Assembly: GCF_900156075.1 (NCBI RefSeq)
Contig: NZ_FTMM01000006.1
Location: forward strand, 78,227 to 142,226
Source: Chryseobacterium sp. RU37D
GTDB lineage: Bacteria > Bacteroidota > Bacteroidia > Flavobacteriales > Weeksellaceae
Direction of reading: 5' to 3'
Length of the DNA stretch: 64,000 nucleotides
In this document: in pieces, positions 61,916-64,000 of the stretch
Numbering within the stretch: the first letter of the stretch is position 1
Layout: each line of letters opens with the position of its first letter
Position numbers and translations under genes: made by a program
The notes under the pieces: model-generated
Database searches by the model: none
Seen by the model: only the letters and a program-made list of their open reading frames with translations
What the model was told of the DNA's origin: nothing

Positions 61916-61974
61916 CTCTCGCAGAATTTAGCAGATGTTTGCGTATAAAAATAAATCTGCCAAATCTGTGAGGG
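61916..61974. repeat. CTCTCGCAG repeat family, third copy
   Basis: It begins CTCTCGCAGAATTTAGCAGA and ends AAATCTGTGAGGG, aligning with 45180-45255 (including the GTTTG...TAAAATAAAT middle). It lies between two convergent genes. Confidence 0.7.
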
Positions 61975-61979
61975 TATCT

Positions 61980-63221
61980 TTAAGAAAACTTCTTAAAAAT
62001 CAAAGTCGCATTATGTCCTCCGAATCCAAAGGCATTACTCAAAGCAAAATTGATATTCTTTTCTTTAGCTTCTCCAAAAACAATATTAATATCTTTCGGA
62101 ATATTCGCATCAATGTTATGAAGATTAATCGTCGGTGGAATGATTCCATTTTCAATGGCTTTAATTGAAAGAATAGCTTCCGCTGCTCCGGCTGCCCCCA
62201 ACAAATGACCTGTCATTGATTTTGTAGCACTGATATCAAGGTTTTTACTTCCTTTAAATAATTTATTAATACCATTCAATTCAACTAAATCTCCCATTGG
62301 AGTAGAAGTTGCGTGAGGATTAATATAATCAATATCATCAACGTTAATTTCTGCCTCTTTCAATGCCAATTGCATCGCTTTGATTGCGCCAACTCCGTCA
62401 GGATGAGGTGCTGTCATGTGATAGGCATCAGCAGTCATTGCAGCTCCGACTAATTCTGCATAGATTTTTGCACCTCTCGCTTTTGCGTGTTCGTATTCTT
62501 CCAAAATCAAAGCTCCTGCACCTTCACCCATTACAAAACCGTCTCTGTCTGCATCGTAAGGACGACTTGCGGTTGCAAAGTCATCATTTCTTGTAGACAT
62601 GGCTTTCATAATTGAGAAACCACCGATTGAAGCCGGAGAAATTGCCGCTTCAGAACCACCGCTCACAATCACTTTTGCTTTTCCTAAACGGATATAATTG
62701 AACGCATCCATCAATGCTGTATTTCCCGTTGCACAAGCTGAAATTGTAGTATAATTGATTCCCTGAAGTCCAAATTTCATAGAAATCATACCCGAAGCCA
62801 TGTTGGCAATAAATTTGGGAACGAAAAATGGGTTGAATCTCGGTGTTCCGTCTCCGGCTGCGAAATTCATTACTTCGCTTTCAAAAGTCCACATTCCGCC
62901 TTGTCCGGTTCCCCAGATTACGCCGGTGTCGAACGGATCCATATTTTCCAATTCCAATCCGGAATCTTTCAATGCTTCCGCTGTGGAATACATTGCATAT
63001 TGTGAAAAAAGATCACTTCTTTTGATTTCATTGTGCGTTAAATGAACTTTTGGATCAAAATTTTTAACCTCACAAGCAAAATGTACTTTAAATTTTTCTG
63101 TATCGAAATGCGTGATTGTATTGGCTCCGCTTACTCCATTGATGCTGTTTTTCCAGAATTCTTCAACATTATTTCCCAAAGGCGTCACTGCGCCAAGACC
63201 AGTAATAACAACTCTTTTCAT
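61980..63221 (-). CDS. fabF: Beta-ketoacyl-ACP synthase II
   Basis: 413 residues, thiolase-fold elongating synthase. The Cys-His-His triad is visible: Cys in ISACATGN (about 165), His in NPHATSTP and His in MTGHLLGAAGA. It condenses malonyl-ACP with acyl-ACP. It lies apart from acpP and other fab genes and sits directly after a hotdog thioesterase (no gap) and a thiolase remnant, so it may be a paralogue for a side pathway rather than the main FabF. Confidence 0.93.
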   Translation of the reverse strand: MKRVVITGLGAVTPLGNNVEEFWKNSINGVSGANTITHFDTEKFKVHFACEVKNFDPKVHLTHNEIKRSDLFSQYAMYSTAEALKDSGLELENMDPFDTGVIWGTGQGGMWTFESEVMNFAAGDGTPRFNPFFVPKFIANMASGMISMKFGLQGINYTTISACATGNTALMDAFNYIRLGKAKVIVSGGSEAAISPASIGGFSIMKAMSTRNDDFATASRPYDADRDGFVMGEGAGALILEEYEHAKARGAKIYAELVGAAMTADAYHMTAPHPDGVGAIKAMQLALKEAEINVDDIDYINPHATSTPMGDLVELNGINKLFKGSKNLDISATKSMTGHLLGAAGAAEAILSIKAIENGIIPPTINLHNIDANIPKDINIVFGEAKEKNINFALSNAFGFGGHNATLIFKKFS

Positions 63222-63647
63222 TTAATTATTGATTTTGAATAAATTAGAGGTTCCTCGTGCAATTAGGCGTGTTTTGTTTGCATTCCATATTTCGCACTGC
63301 GCGTTTACAAATTGCTTCCCTCTTTTGATGATTTTAGTTTCAGCTACAATATTATCATTTTCTTTTGCAGTTGAAAAATAATCGATGGTATTATTTACGG
63401 TTACGATGAATGTTTTTTCATTTAAAGAAAACATGGTTGCTCCAATCACATCGTCAAAAATCGCTGCAGTAACTCCACCATGAAGATTTCCCATTGGGTT
63501 CAGCCATTCAGGTCTTACCGTATATTGAAATTCCAACTGTCCTTCTTCTACAGATAAAATAATGGGATTCAGCCATTTCATAAATGGGGAAGGTGACGCT
63601 GTAAATTCTTTTCCGATAAATTGTTTTAATTGTGCTAATCTATCCAT
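63222..63647 (-). CDS. PaaI-type hotdog thioesterase
   Basis: 141 residues. The hotdog helix motif MGNLHGGVTAAIFDDVIGA with its Asp is the active-site region of PaaI/YdiI acyl-CoA thioesterases. The sheet ends with GKQFVNAQCEIWNA. The substrate is probably a medium or aromatic acyl-CoA, but cannot be fixed. It is immediately upstream of fabF with abutting stop and start, and 10 bases after the thiolase remnant. Confidence 0.88.
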   Translation of the reverse strand: MDRLAQLKQFIGKEFTASPSPFMKWLNPIILSVEEGQLEFQYTVRPEWLNPMGNLHGGVTAAIFDDVIGATMFSLNEKTFIVTVNNTIDYFSTAKENDNIVAETKIIKRGKQFVNAQCEIWNANKTRLIARGTSNLFKINN

Positions 63648-63657
63648 ATTTTCAATT

Positions 63658-63915
63658 TTATTTTTTTAAAATCATCGTTACCCCTTGTCCACGAGCGGCA
63701 CAGATGGAAATAAATCCTTTTCCGCTTCCTTTTTCGTTTAAAATTTTCGCTAAAGTTCCTATGATTCTTCCTCCAGTTGCTGCAAAAGGGTGGGCTACTG
63801 CAAGACTTCCGCCTTTTACATTTAGTTTATTTCGATCGACTTTTCCTAATGCTTTTTCCAGCCCGAATTTTTTGGCCAAATCATCATTTTCCCAGATTTT
63901 TAATGTAGAAGTTGT
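63658..63915 (-). pseudogene. Acetyl-CoA C-acyltransferase (thiolase), C-terminal remnant
   Basis: The frame reads TTSTLKIWENDDLAKKFGL ... NVKGGSLAVAHPFAATGGR ... ISICAARGQGVTMIL, the last 86 residues of a FadI-like thiolase with the catalytic His (AHPF) and the C-terminal Cys (ICAARG). An in-frame TAA at 63916-63918 precedes it, and the next 80 bases to the window edge do not look like thiolase. The first 300 residues, including the nucleophilic Cys, are therefore absent. This is a truncated fragment unless the 5' part was moved elsewhere. Confidence 0.75.
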
Positions 63916-64000
63916 TTAAACTTTTAATTTTTTGATTAATCTTAAAGAAAATGCTAAAAAATGCAGATTCTTCCAAGTAATATCCAACGTTTCAAATCTT

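Noticed and set aside
1..64000. tRNA, rRNA, CRISPR arrays and insertion sequences
   Set aside because: None seen: no cloverleaf with CCA-proximal TTCGA arm, no regularly spaced repeats and no transposase gene.

Overview
The window looks like chromosomal core DNA from a Chryseobacterium-like member of the Flavobacteriales (phylum Bacteroidota). The genus is inferred from overall protein character and cannot be proved from the bases alone. Supporting signs are the low GC, the absence of Shine-Dalgarno dependence, many TANNTTTG -7 boxes just upstream of start codons, an alternative complex III operon, the gliding lipoprotein GldH, a type IX secretion sorting domain, a type III glutamine synthetase and a single-chain glycyl-tRNA synthetase. 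No tRNA, rRNA, CRISPR array, insertion sequence or prophage was recognised.

Layout. 1-3.8 kb: start of ribH, a TPR membrane protein, a lipoprotein and apt. 3.9-12.4 kb: a complete actABCDEF operon (minus strand), the quinol:cytochrome c/oxidase oxidoreductase of the respiratory chain. 12.6-17.1 kb: a SPOR protein, a polytopic membrane protein, a T9SS cargo protein and SelO. 17.1-21.4 kb: ricT-gldH-PBP1A. 21.6-27.8 kb: FadL-type porin plus SGNH lipoprotein, prs-rplY, sufS. 27.9-28.1 kb: a nitroreductase remnant. 28.2-32.1 kb: hemA-hemC-hemD-hemE. 32.6-38.2 kb: the elongation operon mreB-mreC-mreD-mrdA-rodA. 38.3-49.3 kb: pentapeptide protein, NlpC/P60 lipoprotein, GSIII, a phosphorylase-like protein, DinB-fold protein, M1 peptidase, coaX, tadA and a TonB-like protein. 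49.4-53.9 kb: an accessory segment with a WYL regulator, a frameshifted lipoyl-like gene, a patatin phospholipase, an M15 peptidase remnant and a Y-family polymerase. 53.9-64 kb: serine hydrolase, glyS, pseudouridine synthase, pyrD, a DUF445 protein, a broken msrB, an L,D-transpeptidase-like protein, fabF, a thioesterase and a thiolase remnant.

The most interesting signal is at 50.3-52.5 kb. Four minus-strand promoters each carry an inverted repeat (CGACA-N5-TGNCG read on the plus strand). Each repeat sits exactly 11 bp upstream of a TANNTTTG-like -7 box, in the place of the usual -33 element. The promoters precede the WYL regulator itself, the lipoyl-like gene, the patatin gene and the M15 remnant. 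This reads as a small, self-controlled WYL regulon. A Y-family DNA polymerase lies just beyond it, which suggests, but does not prove, a DNA-damage or phage-stress response.

Other points of note are five disrupted genes (nitroreductase, lipoyl-like, M15, msrB, thiolase), a run of ten G inside mreC, a six-heme ActA, and several families of short dispersed inverted repeats between genes.
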